DNA of 64,000 nt from Armatimonadota bacterium. Its GTDB lineage: Bacteria > Sysuimicrobiota > Sysuimicrobiia > Sysuimicrobiales > Humicultoraceae. The DNA is taken from contig JAVKHP010000001.1 of assembly GCA_031459855.1 (NCBI GenBank), positions 1,612,429 to 1,676,428 on the forward strand, given 5' to 3'. Both the position numbers and the translations under genes were made by a program. The notes beneath the pieces were generated by a model. The model did not search any database. It was not told the origin of the DNA and saw only the letters and a program-made list of their open reading frames with translations. Below are positions 44,536-51,855 of the stretch, one piece after another; positions within the stretch are counted from its first letter, which is position 1; each line of letters starts with the position of its first letter.

Positions 44536-44566
44536 TACGACGACCAGATACCGTCAATGCGACGAC
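44523..44566 (-). repeat. 22-bp tandem repeat covering a -35 element
   Basis: CAGATACCGTCAAT(A/G)CGACGAC is repeated head to tail at 44523-44544 and 44545-44566 with one mismatch. A 22-base period is two helical turns, so a regulator could bind both on one face over the racemase promoter. Confidence 0.8.
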
Positions 44567-44580
44567 GCGGCGGCCACCGC

Positions 44581-46557
44581 TCAGGCAGGGCCGGCGCCCG
44601 CGGGCGCTCGTTCCACCGGCCGGAGCACCCGCTGCGCCACGCCCACCGCGGCCAGCAGCGCCAGCCCCGCCACGTCGGTGACCAGCCCCGGCCGGATCAG
44701 CAGCAACGACGCCACGAAGAGCACCGCGCGCTCGAGCAGCGTGGCCCGCCGCGCCAGGTAGCCGATCATCGCCGCGGCCAGACACAGTGTGCCCACCGTG
44801 CCCGTGGTCAGGGCCAGCAGCGTCTCCGGCCACGGCCGCTGCCCGACCAGGATCGACGGGCCGTAGACGAACATGAAGGGCACGATGTACCCGGCCAGGC
44901 CAAAGCGCATCGACTCTACCGACGACTCCCACATGGGCGCCTTGGCGATGCTGGCGGCCGCGAACGAGGCGAAGGCCACGGGCGGCGTGACCGCCGAGAT
45001 GATGGAGAAGTAGAAGATGAACATGTGGGCGGCCAGGGGCACCGCGCCCATCTTGATGAGGGCCGGCGCGAGCACGCTGGCTGCGATGGCGTAGGCGGCC
45101 GTGGTCGGCAGCCCGATGCCCAGGATCAGCGCCGCGAACATGGTGGCCACCAGCCCCGCCAGGAGGTTGCCTCCGGCCAGGTCGATCAGCAACTCCGAGA
45201 ACTTCCCGCCGAGCCCGGTGAGCGCCAGGATGCCGACGATGACACCCGCCGAGGCACACGAGACGCCGATCTCGATGGTGCGCTTGGCCCCTTCTTCCAT
45301 GGCGCCGACGATCTTGGGCAGCGTGAGGCGCGTGTCGGCCCGCACCAACGACGCGACGAACGCCACGCCCAGGGCGTAGAGGGCGGCGCGGGCCGGCGCG
45401 GCGCCACGGCCCATGATCATGTAGAGCAGCACGACGATGGGGAGCAGCAGGTAGCCATGCTGGAGCATCACGTCGCGGAACCGCGGGAGCTCCGCCCGGG
45501 GGAGTCCCCGCAGCCCCTGGGAGGCGGCGTAGAACTCGATCATCCAGTAGGCCGCCACGTAGTAGAGCAGAGCCGGCCCGATGGCCGCTACGGCCACCTG
45601 CGCGTAGGGGATGCCCAGGATGTCGGCCATGAGGAAGGCTGCGGCGCCCATGATGGGCGGGACGATCTGCCCCCCGGTGCTGTTCATCGCTTCGATCCCG
45701 GCGGCCACCGGGCCGGTGAAGCCCGTGGCCTTCATCAGGGGGATGTTGATCACCCCGTCGACCATCACGTTGGCGGCCGACGAGCCGCTGGCGGTGCCGA
45801 ACAGGGCGCTGGTGAGGATGGAGACCTTGGCCGGGCCGCCGCGCCGGCTGCCGGCGACGCTGAGCGCTGCCTGCACGATGAACCGGCCGATGTTGGACGC
45901 TTCGATGAACGCCCCGAACAGGATGAACAGGTAGACGTCCCGGGCCGAGACCTGGATCGGCACGCCGTAGATGCCGTTGTCGCTGAACAGGAACGAGACG
46001 ACGGTGCCAAACGAGAACCCCTTGTGGTGCAGCAGACCGGGCAGGTAGGGGCCCAGGAACGGATAGGCGGCGAACAGGGCGCCCATGACGGGCAGCGACC
46101 AGCCCGTGGCCCGCCGCGCGGCTTCGGTGGCGACGATGATCAGCAGGACCCCGACGATGACGTCCTCCCGCGTGGGGAAGACGCCGGCGCGTCCGGTCAG
46201 CTCCTCGAACACCAGGAAGACGTAGGCCAGGACCACCAGGGCCGCGGCCACCAGCAGCCAGTCCAGCACCGTGGGGCGCTGCTGGCCGCGGCGCGCCGGC
46301 ACCAGCAGGAACGCCAGCACGACGACGAACGTGACGTGGACGGCGTAGAGCTTCTGCGGGTCCGTGACGATGCCAAAGAAGCGGCCGAGCTGCACGATGT
46401 GGTAGATGGCCATGGCTGCGGCGATGGCCCGCACCAGGGCGTGCAGCCGTGGCGAGAGGGCGCGCGTGGGGAGCTCGACGACCTCGCCCACCCGCGCCGT
46501 ATCGACCGGCAGGCCAGCCGGCGCTGCGGGCGCGACGTCGGGTGGCCCGGCGCTCAC
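44581..46557 (-). CDS. TRAP transporter fused permease (4TM-12TM)
   Basis: A 658-residue DctQ-DctM fusion of the type paired with TAXI receptors. An N-terminal region (about 1-130) holds four segments; the large domain holds about twelve. Motifs include FGTASGSSAANVMVDG, TGGQIVPPIMGAAAF, LGIGLPTTAAYAIAA, and FYFSIISAVTPPVAFASF. It drives Na+- or H+-coupled uptake of organic acids. GTG start at 46557. Upstream is the binding-protein gene with a strong hairpin between. Confidence 0.94.
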   Translation of the reverse strand: MSAGPPDVAPAAPAGLPVDTARVGEVVELPTRALSPRLHALVRAIAAAMAIYHIVQLGRFFGIVTDPQKLYAVHVTFVVVLAFLLVPARRGQQRPTVLDWLLVAAALVVLAYVFLVFEELTGRAGVFPTREDVIVGVLLIIVATEAARRATGWSLPVMGALFAAYPFLGPYLPGLLHHKGFSFGTVVSFLFSDNGIYGVPIQVSARDVYLFILFGAFIEASNIGRFIVQAALSVAGSRRGGPAKVSILTSALFGTASGSSAANVMVDGVINIPLMKATGFTGPVAAGIEAMNSTGGQIVPPIMGAAAFLMADILGIPYAQVAVAAIGPALLYYVAAYWMIEFYAASQGLRGLPRAELPRFRDVMLQHGYLLLPIVVLLYMIMGRGAAPARAALYALGVAFVASLVRADTRLTLPKIVGAMEEGAKRTIEIGVSCASAGVIVGILALTGLGGKFSELLIDLAGGNLLAGLVATMFAALILGIGLPTTAAYAIAASVLAPALIKMGAVPLAAHMFIFYFSIISAVTPPVAFASFAAASIAKAPMWESSVESMRFGLAGYIVPFMFVYGPSILVGQRPWPETLLALTTGTVGTLCLAAAMIGYLARRATLLERAVLFVASLLLIRPGLVTDVAGLALLAAVGVAQRVLRPVERAPAGAGPA

Positions 46558-46665
46558 GGACGGGGCCTCGTGTTCGGCGTGCGCATCGGGGCGGGCCTGC
46601 GCCGGCGGGTGACGGTGTCAGGCCGCCACCGGCGCGGCCGCGTGTCCCTCGTGCTCACCGCGGAT

Positions 46666-46696
46666 CCGGGGCGGGCGCCGCCCGCGCCCGCCCCGG
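46666..46696 (-). other. 13-bp GC hairpin between TAXI receptor and TRAP permease
   Basis: Perfect 13-base inverted repeat (arms 46666-46678 and 46684-46696, 5-base loop) 43 bases after the receptor stop codon. No T run on the transcribed strand. Third example of a hairpin after a binding-protein gene. Confidence 0.75.
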
Positions 46697-46739
46697 CGGG
46701 GTGTGAGGTCTGGGTGCCCCGGGCGTCACCAGGTCGGCC

Positions 46740-47747
46740 TCACTTCCTGGCGGCCAGCTCAGGCGGCAGGTGGGCGTCGTCCAGCTTGACCCCCTGCTCG
46801 CGGAAGAAGCGGATCGCCCCGGGGTGCATCGGCATCTTGATGTAGAAGACGTTCACCGGCAGCATCTCGTTGGCCGTCGGGTGCACGGTGGCCAGGAAGT
46901 CGCGGTTGGCGAACATGGTCTTGACCAGCTCGTAGACGAAGTCCTCGGGCGCGTCCTTGTGCACGATGGCGGCGTTCCACATCTGCACCGTGGGGATCGG
47001 CGCGTCCTGTCCCCGGTAGACGCCGCCCCGGATGGCGGCGCGGGCCAGGTAGGGGAACTTCTCGGTGAGCGTTTCGATCTGCTCGGGGGAGAACCCGAAG
47101 AATCGCACCGGCCGCGTCACCGCCGCCTCGACCCAGGCGGGTACCGGCACGCCGATCACGCCGAAGTTGGCGTCCACCACGCCGTCGCGCATGGCGGAGG
47201 CGCCGTCGGCGAACCCGAGGTAGACGATCCGCCGCGGCTTCACGTTGAACAACTGCATGACCCGCTCGCCCACGAACTCGGCCGAGCCGCCGCGGGGCCC
47301 GAGGCTGACGACCTTCCCGGTCAGGTCGGTGACCGAGCGGATGCCGGAGTCGGCGTTGACCATCCAGTGGGCGTAGGAGGTGTACATCGGGAAGATCACG
47401 CGGACAGCATCCATCTTGCGGCCCCGGAACTCGCCGATGCCCTGCAGGGCTTCGTAGAGCGGCCCGGTGGTCGTCATGCCGAGCTCGATCTCCTTGGTCT
47501 GCACCAGCTGGATGTTCTGCACCGGCCCGCCGGTCACGCGGTTGGTGGCCGGGAGGCCCATCTTCTCGCTGATGACCCGCGCCCAGCCGCCGGCCACGAC
47601 GAAGTAGACGCCCCCGATGGAGGCCGAGCCGATCGTCACCGAGCGCGGCCACCCGGCGCGCGGCTGACTCTGCGCCAGCGGGGCGATGCTCGCCACCAGC
47701 AGGACGGCGAGGACCAAACTCCACACAGCGCGCGATCGCAACGCCAT
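46740..47747 (-). CDS. TRAP transporter TAXI-family solute receptor
   Basis: A 335-residue periplasmic receptor. The signal peptide is about residues 1-27, followed by SVTIGSASIGGVYFVVAGGWARVI, the TAXI opening motif, then MTTTGPLYEALQG, KVVSLGPRGGSAEF, and ANFGVIGVPVPAWVE. It captures an organic acid or amino-acid-like ligand for the fused permease downstream. The ATG at 47747 follows GGGAGGG; a TTG at 47753 is less likely. A promoter with an operator-like palindrome precedes it. Confidence 0.93.
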   Translation of the reverse strand: MALRSRAVWSLVLAVLLVASIAPLAQSQPRAGWPRSVTIGSASIGGVYFVVAGGWARVISEKMGLPATNRVTGGPVQNIQLVQTKEIELGMTTTGPLYEALQGIGEFRGRKMDAVRVIFPMYTSYAHWMVNADSGIRSVTDLTGKVVSLGPRGGSAEFVGERVMQLFNVKPRRIVYLGFADGASAMRDGVVDANFGVIGVPVPAWVEAAVTRPVRFFGFSPEQIETLTEKFPYLARAAIRGGVYRGQDAPIPTVQMWNAAIVHKDAPEDFVYELVKTMFANRDFLATVHPTANEMLPVNVFYIKMPMHPGAIRFFREQGVKLDDAHLPPELAARK

Positions 47748-47797
47748 CCGCAATCCCTCCCACGGTGTCCAGCTCCCGACGCTGTCGGGGCGTAAAC

Positions 47798-47873
47798 AGT
47801 GTAGGGGGCCGCAAAGCTCGCACCAATCGGGTTCTTGCCCGATTTTCCCCCATATCTCTATTTGCCATATCTC
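47798..47873 (-). promoter_or_regulatory. TAXI-TRAP promoter with palindrome and direct repeats
   Basis: On the minus strand TTGGTG (47826-47821) and TACACT (47803-47798) are 17 bases apart. The inverted repeat AATCGGG/CCCGATT (47825-47844, 6-base loop) overlaps the -35. Upstream, GAGATATGG is repeated at 15-base spacing (47850-47858 and 47865-47873) in an AT-rich stretch reaching the lacI stop. The palindrome is not like the lacI-type operators found elsewhere and could also act as the lacI terminator stem. Confidence 0.55.
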
Positions 47874-48912
47874 AGATCAGAGATGGAAGACTCCCGCCGG
47901 CGATGGTCGGCGCTCCCCGAAGCGCCCCGCAGGACGCGCGGACCACCAGCCGGGGCTGGAGCACCACGGTGCGTGGCCTGCTGGCGCCGCGCTCCAGGCG
48001 GTCGAGCAGCAGGCTGGCGGCGGTCCGGCCCAGGGCGTAGGAGGGCTGGGCCACGGCGGTCAGCGGGGGGGTCAGGATCGGCGCCCAGTCCATGTCGTCG
48101 AACCCCACGACCGCCATCTCCTCGGGGATGCGCACCCCGGCTTCCTGCAAGCGCAGCAGGGCGCCGATCGTCATGAGGTTGTTGGCGACGAAGATGGCCG
48201 TGGGGCGCTGTCCCTCGAGGAACCGCCCCGCCAGCTCGTACCCGCTCTCCTCCTTGAAGGTGCCCTCCAGGATCCACCGGTCGACGACGGGCAGCCCCGC
48301 GCGGCGCAGCGCCGCCCGGAACGCCGCGAGGCGCTCGCGCCCGGTGTAGACCTGCCGGGGCCCGCTGATCATGCCGATGTGCCGGTGGCCCAGGCGCACC
48401 AGGTGCGCGACGGCCGCGGCCACGCCGGCCCGGTTGTCGCACACCACGGCATCGGCCGGCAGGCCCCGGACCCGGCGGTCCACCTGCACCACGGGCACCC
48501 GGCTGGCCACCAGCGCGCGCAGCAGCGGCGAGGCACCGCGCGAGGGCGAGACGATCACCCCGTCGGCCCGCTTCTGCCGGACCATGGCGATGTAGAGGGC
48601 CTCCTTGGCCGGATCCTCGTCGGTGTTGCACAGCATGATGGCGTAGCCGCGGGCCAGAACCACGTCCTCGATGCCCCGGACGACCGCGGCGAAGAACGGG
48701 TTGGCGTTGTCCGAGACGATCACGCCCAGAGTGTGGGTGCGGCCCTTGATCATGCTGCGCGCGATGGCGTTGGTCTGGTAGTCCAGGGCGCGTGCGGCGC
48801 GCAGCACTCGGTCGCGGGTGGTCGGGCTGACGTGCCCGTAACCGCCCAGGGCGCGGGCGGCGGTGGGCACCGAGACGCCGGCGCGTCGGGCGACGTCCTT
48901 CAACGTGGCCAT
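47872..48912 (-). CDS. LacI family transcriptional regulator
   Basis: A 346-residue repressor. The N-terminal helix-turn-helix and hinge helix are MATLKDVARRAGVSVPTAARALGGYGHVSPTTRDRVLRAA, read here in parts, followed by a periplasmic-binding-protein-like sensor domain with LGVIVSDNANPFFA, VPVVQVDRR, and VVGFDDMDWAPILTPPLT. It binds a sugar-like effector. The ATG at 48912 is fixed by the HTH; the frame is open further upstream through an unrelated molybdoenzyme remnant, which must not be counted in. A palindrome lies 40 bases upstream. Confidence 0.95.
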   Translation of the reverse strand: MATLKDVARRAGVSVPTAARALGGYGHVSPTTRDRVLRAARALDYQTNAIARSMIKGRTHTLGVIVSDNANPFFAAVVRGIEDVVLARGYAIMLCNTDEDPAKEALYIAMVRQKRADGVIVSPSRGASPLLRALVASRVPVVQVDRRVRGLPADAVVCDNRAGVAAAVAHLVRLGHRHIGMISGPRQVYTGRERLAAFRAALRRAGLPVVDRWILEGTFKEESGYELAGRFLEGQRPTAIFVANNLMTIGALLRLQEAGVRIPEEMAVVGFDDMDWAPILTPPLTAVAQPSYALGRTAASLLLDRLERGASRPRTVVLQPRLVVRASCGALRGAPTIAGGSLPSLI

Positions 48913-48951
48913 GTCGGGCTCCAGACCGGGGCCATGGTGGATCCAGGACGA

Positions 48952-48963
48952 GAGAACGTTCTC
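48952..48963. promoter_or_regulatory. LacI-type operator upstream of lacI gene
   Basis: GAGAACGTTCTC is a perfect palindrome with the central CG of LacI/PurR-family operators. It lies 40-51 bases before the regulator start. Its core GAGAACGTT recurs before the sugar operon at 50355. Confidence 0.7.
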
Positions 48964-49050
48964 GCGATCTCGTTCTCCAGGGGCCGGGTGATCCCTGCGC
49001 CCCGGTGGGGAAAGGGACCGGCGCCGCGCAGCCGCGGTTCGGCCACCACC

Positions 49051-49248
49051 CTCGTCCCAGGTGGCCTGCCGCCAGCGCCCGGGGACCCCTTTCTCGCCGG
49101 CGCGGACCAGCGGCGCCTTCACCCGGTGGGGGTCGTAGACGGCGATGATACAGGCCACGCCCTTGGGCCAGAGAGTGCCGCGGTTGAGCGGGTTCCCGGG
49201 GTGGCCCTCGGGCTTGACGATCCGTCCGTTGGTGAGGCGGCAGACCAT
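49051..49248 (-). pseudogene. remnant of molybdopterin oxidoreductase N-terminal domain
   Basis: About 66 codons match the N-terminal region of formate dehydrogenase-like Mo/W-bisPGD enzymes: VCRLTNGRIVKPEGHPGNPLNRGTL, then KGV, YDPHRVKAPLVRAGEKG and WRQATWDE, read in parts. The expected LCPKG is LWPKG, so the fourth Fe-S Cys is lost. There is an in-frame stop just upstream, the first three Cys are absent, and homology ends at WDE. The remainder runs in frame into the LacI gene by chance. A broken fragment with no full copy in the window. Confidence 0.75.
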
Positions 49249-49270
49249 TGACTGGCTCCATTTTCGGATC

Positions 49271-49276
49271 TATATT
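49271..49276 (+). promoter_or_regulatory. -10 element before toxin gene
   Basis: TATATT at 49271-49276 lies 11 bases before the ATG at 49288, giving an almost leaderless message. Two GGATCT copies (49265-49270 and 49278-49283) flank it and may be the antitoxin operator. No ribosome site is seen. Confidence 0.5.
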
Positions 49277-49287
49277 TGGATCTGTAA

Positions 49288-49605
49288 ATGGTCATCGTCG
49301 AGGTGCATCCGGATTGCCTCTCCGAGGACCTCGGAAAGGTGCACGATGAAGAGGTTCTGGAGGGAATCCTCGACAAGATCGCCCTTCTTGAGCGGGAGCC
49401 TGATTTTGGACGACCGCTGAGGGGGCCCTTACGAGGTCATCACCGGATCACCTACGGTCGCTATCGTATTGTCTATCGGTGGGACCGCGCCCGTGACCAC
49501 GTGCTGGTGTGGTACGTGGGTGTGCGCCGTGAGAACCTTTATGAGTTAATCGAGAAGGCCTTGCAACGTCGAGGGATCGGGGGAGTGAGGAGGAGTCGTC
49601 CATGA
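49288..49605 (+). CDS. RelE/ParE-type toxin
   Basis: A 105-residue protein of the RelE/ParE fold: compact basic alpha/beta, with KIALLEREPDFGRPLRG, HHRITYGRYRIVYRW and the C-terminal VLVWYVGVRRENLYE. RelE-like toxins cleave mRNA on the ribosome; ParE-like ones attack gyrase, and the class cannot be separated here. The gene overlaps its antitoxin by 4 bases (ATGA). The toxin comes first, the reverse of the usual order. Local base composition is visibly less GC-rich than the neighbours, suggesting acquisition. Confidence 0.88.
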   Translation: MVIVEVHPDCLSEDLGKVHDEEVLEGILDKIALLEREPDFGRPLRGPLRGHHRITYGRYRIVYRWDRARDHVLVWYVGVRRENLYELIEKALQRRGIGGVRRSRP

Positions 49606-49919
49606 GCTTGACAGCGATGATCGACAAGGTCGTACAGATCAGCGATTTTAAGAAGAATCCATCCCGGTTCTTGGACGAGGTGGCCGCTGGTACGCCCATC
49701 ACCATCACCCGAGGACGGAAGGCCGATGCTATCCTCGTTCCCCGGGAGACGTGGTCCCGCCTGCTGGCCCGCGTGCAGGAGTTGGAAGATGAACTGGAGA
49801 CGCGGGAACTGCTCGCGGATCCCGTCGTCCGCGAGCGGCTGCGGACCGGTCTTCCGGCCAGGGGAGTTCCCCTGGGTGAGGCGCGACAGCGCCTGCGGTC
49901 TCGCCGGCGGCGCCGCTGA
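49602..49919 (+). CDS. Phd/YefM-type antitoxin
   Basis: A 105-residue antitoxin. The Phd/YefM fold is seen in VVQISDFKKNPSRFLDEVAAGTPITITRGRKADAILVP (residues about 10-47, read in parts), followed by a helical C-terminal half that would wrap the toxin, with a very basic end. It should autorepress by binding the promoter upstream of the toxin gene. It overlaps the toxin stop by 4 bases. The order is toxin then antitoxin. Confidence 0.9.
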   Translation: MSLTAMIDKVVQISDFKKNPSRFLDEVAAGTPITITRGRKADAILVPRETWSRLLARVQELEDELETRELLADPVVRERLRTGLPARGVPLGEARQRLRSRRRRR

Positions 49920-50406
49920 CTGCACCCGCGCGGCCGCCCCCTGCGGGTTCGCTCCCTGGTACGCTTCCCCGATGTCCCCCGGACACCACAGACCTCAGAG
50001 ATCCGCAGTCCCGCAGCAGTGGCGGAGTTTCTGGATCAGGAGATACCGTCTTGCACCGCCCGACACCACCGTGCTGGTTGAGATGGACGTCCAGACGCGG
50101 GACCGCTACGGGCAGCTGATCAACCGGGGGATCAGGTGCTGGCGTGGCAGTGGATCGGCGCGAGGTCCGGGCCGGGCATCCGGCGCGGGGTCGGCCAGCA
50201 CCAGCCGGCGGCCACCGCCCAGTTTGCCAGGCCGGGCGGATCGAGCGCAGACCCGATTGCCCCACGCTGCGGTCCTCCGGTAGGCTCGAAGGTGATGCGG
50301 CCTCGGGCCGCCCCGGCAGGAAGTTCGGGAGGGGCCGCGAACTTTTCACGGGTCTGAGAACGTTATCACTACGCCTGCGGCCCGGCGCCGTCTCGGGAGG
50401 GGATCG
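49920..50406. other. intergenic region before sugar operon
   Basis: 487 bases with no gene that I can support. Short open frames are present, one reading around RYRLAPPDTTVLVEMDVQ near 50036-50090, but none shows a family or a clear start. It may hold worn remnants like the fragment at 49051. The operator-like palindrome at 50355 closes the stretch. Confidence 0.4.
50355..50368. promoter_or_regulatory. LacI-type operator upstream of sugar operon
   Basis: TGAGAACGTTATCA is a near-perfect palindrome with one mismatched pair and central CG. It shares GAGAACGTT with the palindrome before the lacI gene and lies 39 bases before the first gene of the operon. Confidence 0.65.
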
Positions 50407-51855
50407 ATGAAGCCACCCAGGGTGGGAGTGCTGACCTTCTCCGACGGCCGTCCCGCCGTCCACCGGGAACTGCTCCCGCTCACCCGCCAGTTCCAGGACC
50501 GTCTGGCCGCGCGCCTGCGGGCGGCCGGATGGGAGGTCGTCGTCGGCCGCGAGATCGTCTGGACCACCGACCTGGCCCAGCAGGAGGCGCGGTACCTCGC
50601 GGCCCAGGGCGTGGAGGTCACGATCTTCAACTACGCCATCTGGGCCTGGCCGCACTACTCTGCCATCGCGGCCCAGTTCGTCCCCGCCCCGATCCTGCTG
50701 TTCTCCAACGTGAACCCGCAGTATCCGGGGCTGGTGGCCATGCTGGCGGCGGCCGGCAGCCTGGACCAGATCGGGGTGTGCTGCGGGCGGGTCTCGGGCG
50801 ACATCGACGACGACGCGGTCTTCCAGCGGGTGCTGCAGTTCCTGCGGCCGGCGGCGGCGCGCAACCGGTTGCGCGGCGAGGTGTACGGTGTGATCGGCGG
50901 CCGCTCGATGGGGATGTACACCGCCGTGCCCGCCCTGGACGTCTGGCGGCGAGAGTTCGGCATCGACATCGAGCACATCGACCAGTTCGAGATCGTCCGG
51001 CGCGCCGCGCGGGTCCCCGACAGCCGGGCCGACGCCGCCATCGCCTGGCTGCAGGAGCACGGCGCGACGATCCACTACGACGGCGAGAAGCTGACCCCCG
51101 AGCTGCTGCGCCGCCAGATCAAGGCCTACCACGCCGTGCGCGAGCTCGTCGACGAGTGGCGATTGGACTTCTGCGGGATCAAGGGCCAGCCCGAGATGAC
51201 CGATCACTTCGTCACCATGGACGTGCCCGAAGCCTTCCTCAACGACCCCTACGACTGGGAAGGCCCCCACGACCCCATCGTCTGCGCCACCGAGGCCGAC
51301 AGCGACGGCGCCCTGACCATGGAGATCTTCAAGCACCTGGCCGGCACCCCGGTGCTGTTCGCCGACGTGCGGCACTACGACGCCGCCGACGACGTGTGGG
51401 ACCTGTGCAACTCGGGCCAGCACGCCACGTACTTCGCGGGCCGATCGTTCGACCCCGCGGCCAACCTCCGGCACGTGCACCTCTACCCGGCGATCCTCTA
51501 CTTTCCCGCGGGCGGTGCCTCGGTGATGCACGTGGCGGCGCCGGGCCCGGTGACGCTCGCCCGCCTGGCCCGCCGCAACGGCCGCTACTGGATGGCCATC
51601 GTCCCCGGCGAGTTCGTCGCCTTTCCGCCGGAGGTCACCGCGCGCAAGGTGGCAGCTACCACGCCGCAGTGGCCGCACGCGTTCGCGCGGCTGCGCGTCT
51701 CGGCCGACGCGTTCCTGGCCGAGTACGACTCCAACCACATCCACGGAGTCTACGGAGACTGGGTGGCCGACCTCGTCTGGTTCTGCCGCATGACGGGGAT
51801 CGAGCCGCGGGTGTTCGGGCCGGCACCGTCTGCGCTGCCCGGCGCCTCTGCGTGA
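50407..51855 (+). CDS. L-fucose/L-arabinose isomerase-family protein
   Basis: A 482-residue sugar isomerase homologue. The N-terminal region is Rossmann-like; the active-site acids are seen in CGIKGQPEMTDHF (Glu) and EADSDGALTM (Asp), and a His is in SGQHATYF. Family members convert aldose to ketose with Mn2+. The ATG follows GGGAGGGG. Downstream is an AraB-like kinase overlapping by 4 bases, so the substrate may be L-arabinose or a similar pentose, although the homology is to fucose isomerase-like proteins. Confidence 0.85.
   Translation: MKPPRVGVLTFSDGRPAVHRELLPLTRQFQDRLAARLRAAGWEVVVGREIVWTTDLAQQEARYLAAQGVEVTIFNYAIWAWPHYSAIAAQFVPAPILLFSNVNPQYPGLVAMLAAAGSLDQIGVCCGRVSGDIDDDAVFQRVLQFLRPAAARNRLRGEVYGVIGGRSMGMYTAVPALDVWRREFGIDIEHIDQFEIVRRAARVPDSRADAAIAWLQEHGATIHYDGEKLTPELLRRQIKAYHAVRELVDEWRLDFCGIKGQPEMTDHFVTMDVPEAFLNDPYDWEGPHDPIVCATEADSDGALTMEIFKHLAGTPVLFADVRHYDAADDVWDLCNSGQHATYFAGRSFDPAANLRHVHLYPAILYFPAGGASVMHVAAPGPVTLARLARRNGRYWMAIVPGEFVAFPPEVTARKVAATTPQWPHAFARLRVSADAFLAEYDSNHIHGVYGDWVADLVWFCRMTGIEPRVFGPAPSALPGASA

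Noticed and set aside
48913-49248. N-terminal extension of the LacI regulator to 458 residues
   Set aside because: The extension matches a molybdopterin oxidoreductase fragment and non-conserved sequence; the HTH begins at 48912.
49920-50406. Short open frames between the antitoxin and the sugar operon
   Set aside because: No family, start signal or neighbouring context supports them; they may be worn remnants.
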